From positions 1 to 64,000 of the forward strand of contig JAGAPO010000041.1 of NCBI GenBank assembly GCA_017623215.1: a stretch of DNA of 64,000 nt. Reading direction: 5' to 3'. The notes under the pieces were generated by a model, which was given only the letters and a program-made list of their open reading frames with translations, made no database searches and was not told the origin of the DNA. Both the position numbers and the translations under genes were made by a program. Source of the stretch: Lachnospiraceae bacterium (lineage in GTDB: Bacteria > Bacillota > Clostridia > Lachnospirales > Lachnospiraceae). This document shows, piece by piece, positions 63,043-64,000 of the stretch (positions are counted from its first letter, which is position 1; every line of letters starts with the position of its first letter).

Positions 63043-64000
63043 ATGCAGAAAAGACGTATTGTTGCACTGGCACTCGCAGCGGTAATGGCAGTAGGAATGC
63101 TTGCCGGCTGCGGACAGAAGGACAATCAGGATGGCACGACCCAGTCTACGACGGCTGGAACGACCGCATCCACAACCAAGGCTTCTGAGGCAGGGACCAC
63201 AGAGGCGACAACCGAGAAGGTAGAGGAGCTTGAGCCTTATACCGTGACCTGGTGGATATACGGCGAGGGCGGACAGGATGTCGACGCGGTAGATAAGGCA
63301 TTCAACGAGAAGCTCGCAGAGCTTCTTCCGAACACAACGGTTGAGTTCGTACGTGTTGCGGCAAGTGAGTACAAGGACAGATGGAACAAGGCACTGGCAG
63401 CCGGTGAGAAGATCGATATCGGCTGGTCCGCAAGCTGGGTAAACCCGGTTGCAAATGACGTTAACATGGGTGTTGTAACGGATATTGAGGATCTGCTGTA
63501 TACATACGGCCAGGGTATCGTCGAGGCAATTGGCGGTGAGGATGTTGTAGATATGCATCGTTCCGCAGACGGCAACGTGTACTTTATCCCCTGCTGGCAG
63601 GGCTTAGGCTCGAATCGTTCCGCGATCTACATCAGACAGGATGTCGCGGATCTGATGCCGGAAGGCTGGATGGAAGAGGCACAGGAGATCGCATTCTCGA
63701 ACACCGAGTTCACCGCGGAGTCCAAGAAGAAGCTCTTTGATAAGCTGGAAGAGATCTTCGAGGTGGCAGAGGCGAATGGTGTACTGGATAACGGTGCGAT
63801 CGGGGTTCCTCATCGTTGGGGTATCACCAACAACGGCGTATGCTATAACGACTATACGATCACAGTAGTAGAGACAGAGCCTGGCGTATTCAGCGTATAC
63901 AAGTGGTACGGAAGCGAAGTGCATCATCTGGAGTTTGAGACCAGCTTTAAGTGGCAGCAGGAAGGCTGGGTAGTAGAAACTGCCGGCGTTGAGAAGGATT
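63043..64000 (+). CDS. solute-binding lipoprotein of the LplB/YtcP importer (5' part, cut by window edge)
   Basis: A frame open from ATG 63043 to the right edge, 319 residues visible. Signal peptide with lipobox LAGCGQ (Cys near 24), a Thr-rich linker (TTQSTTAGTTASTTKASEAG), then the family 1 binding domain beginning YTVTWWIYGEGGQDVDAVDK and later DRWNKALAAGEKIDIGWSAS. GAGGAG precedes the ATG. The ligand is unknown; the GH94 phosphorylase upstream suggests a beta-linked oligosaccharide. Confidence 0.9.
   Translation, partial: MQKRRIVALALAAVMAVGMLAGCGQKDNQDGTTQSTTAGTTASTTKASEAGTTEATTEKVEELEPYTVTWWIYGEGGQDVDAVDKAFNEKLAELLPNTTVEFVRVAASEYKDRWNKALAAGEKIDIGWSASWVNPVANDVNMGVVTDIEDLLYTYGQGIVEAIGGEDVVDMHRSADGNVYFIPCWQGLGSNRSAIYIRQDVADLMPEGWMEEAQEIAFSNTEFTAESKKKLFDKLEEIFEVAEANGVLDNGAIGVPHRWGITNNGVCYNDYTITVVETEPGVFSVYKWYGSEVHHLEFETSFKWQQEGWVVETAGVEKD

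Overview
The window looks like a gut-type anaerobic Clostridium relative, probably Lachnospiraceae-like (Bacillota). This rests on strong AGGAGG ribosome binding sites, many DLL-type intrinsic terminators, a DUF3793 gene, the NusG paralogue LoaP, YesN/YesM regulators, LplB/YtcP-type permeases without a local ATPase, and DUF5696/YIP1 genes inside a polysaccharide locus. No rRNA, tRNA, CRISPR array, transposase or integrase was seen. Taxonomy is inference from gene content only.

Layout. 0-8.2 kb: a frameshifted enolase, an iron-linked DUF3793 gene, a lipoprotein alkylsulfatase (minus), an internally deleted PHP phosphatase (minus), loaP, and an FAD dehydrogenase (minus). 8.4-11.2 kb: rhaBA for L-rhamnose. 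11.4-16 kb: a YfcC-type transporter, meso-diaminopimelate dehydrogenase and an OLD-family nuclease. 16-24.3 kb: one operon behind an attenuator-like leader, with two D-2-hydroxyacid dehydrogenase-type enzymes, a PLP aminotransferase, both halves of a D-glutamate cyclase (DUF4392 and DUF1445 as separate genes) and the 5-oxoprolinase PxpB-PxpC-PxpA. 24.4-51.2 kb: a visibly AT-richer block with dGTPase, MazG-like and broken dCMP deaminase genes, an AraC regulator, and a large plant-glycan utilisation locus (GH35, GH43, GH3, nucleoside phosphorylase, two solute-binding proteins, two permease pairs, an NHL-YIP1 protein, DUF5696). Several genes in this locus survive only as remnants (GH42, GH78, a CBM9-like protein, a DUF4091 protein). 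51.2-64 kb: a lipoprotein, a HAD phosphatase, a DUF1266 protein, a GH94 phosphorylase, then YesN/YesM and an LplB/YtcP/solute-binding importer that runs off the right edge.

How the parts work together. Extracellular glycans (galactan-, arabinan- and rhamnose-bearing pectin is the most natural guess) would be bound by the two binding proteins, imported through the paired permeases with an ATPase encoded elsewhere, cut by GH35/GH43/GH3, and rhamnose fed to RhaA/RhaB. Two sets of promoters share long upstream motifs at identical distances from their -10 boxes: one pair around the AraC gene (57 bases) and one pair around YesN/YesM (40 bases). These are the clearest regulatory discoveries here. 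The second distinctive system is the D-glutamate / 5-oxoproline operon. The third is the number of genes carrying internal deletions, frameshifts, stops or fusions, which means either active decay of this locus or assembly errors.
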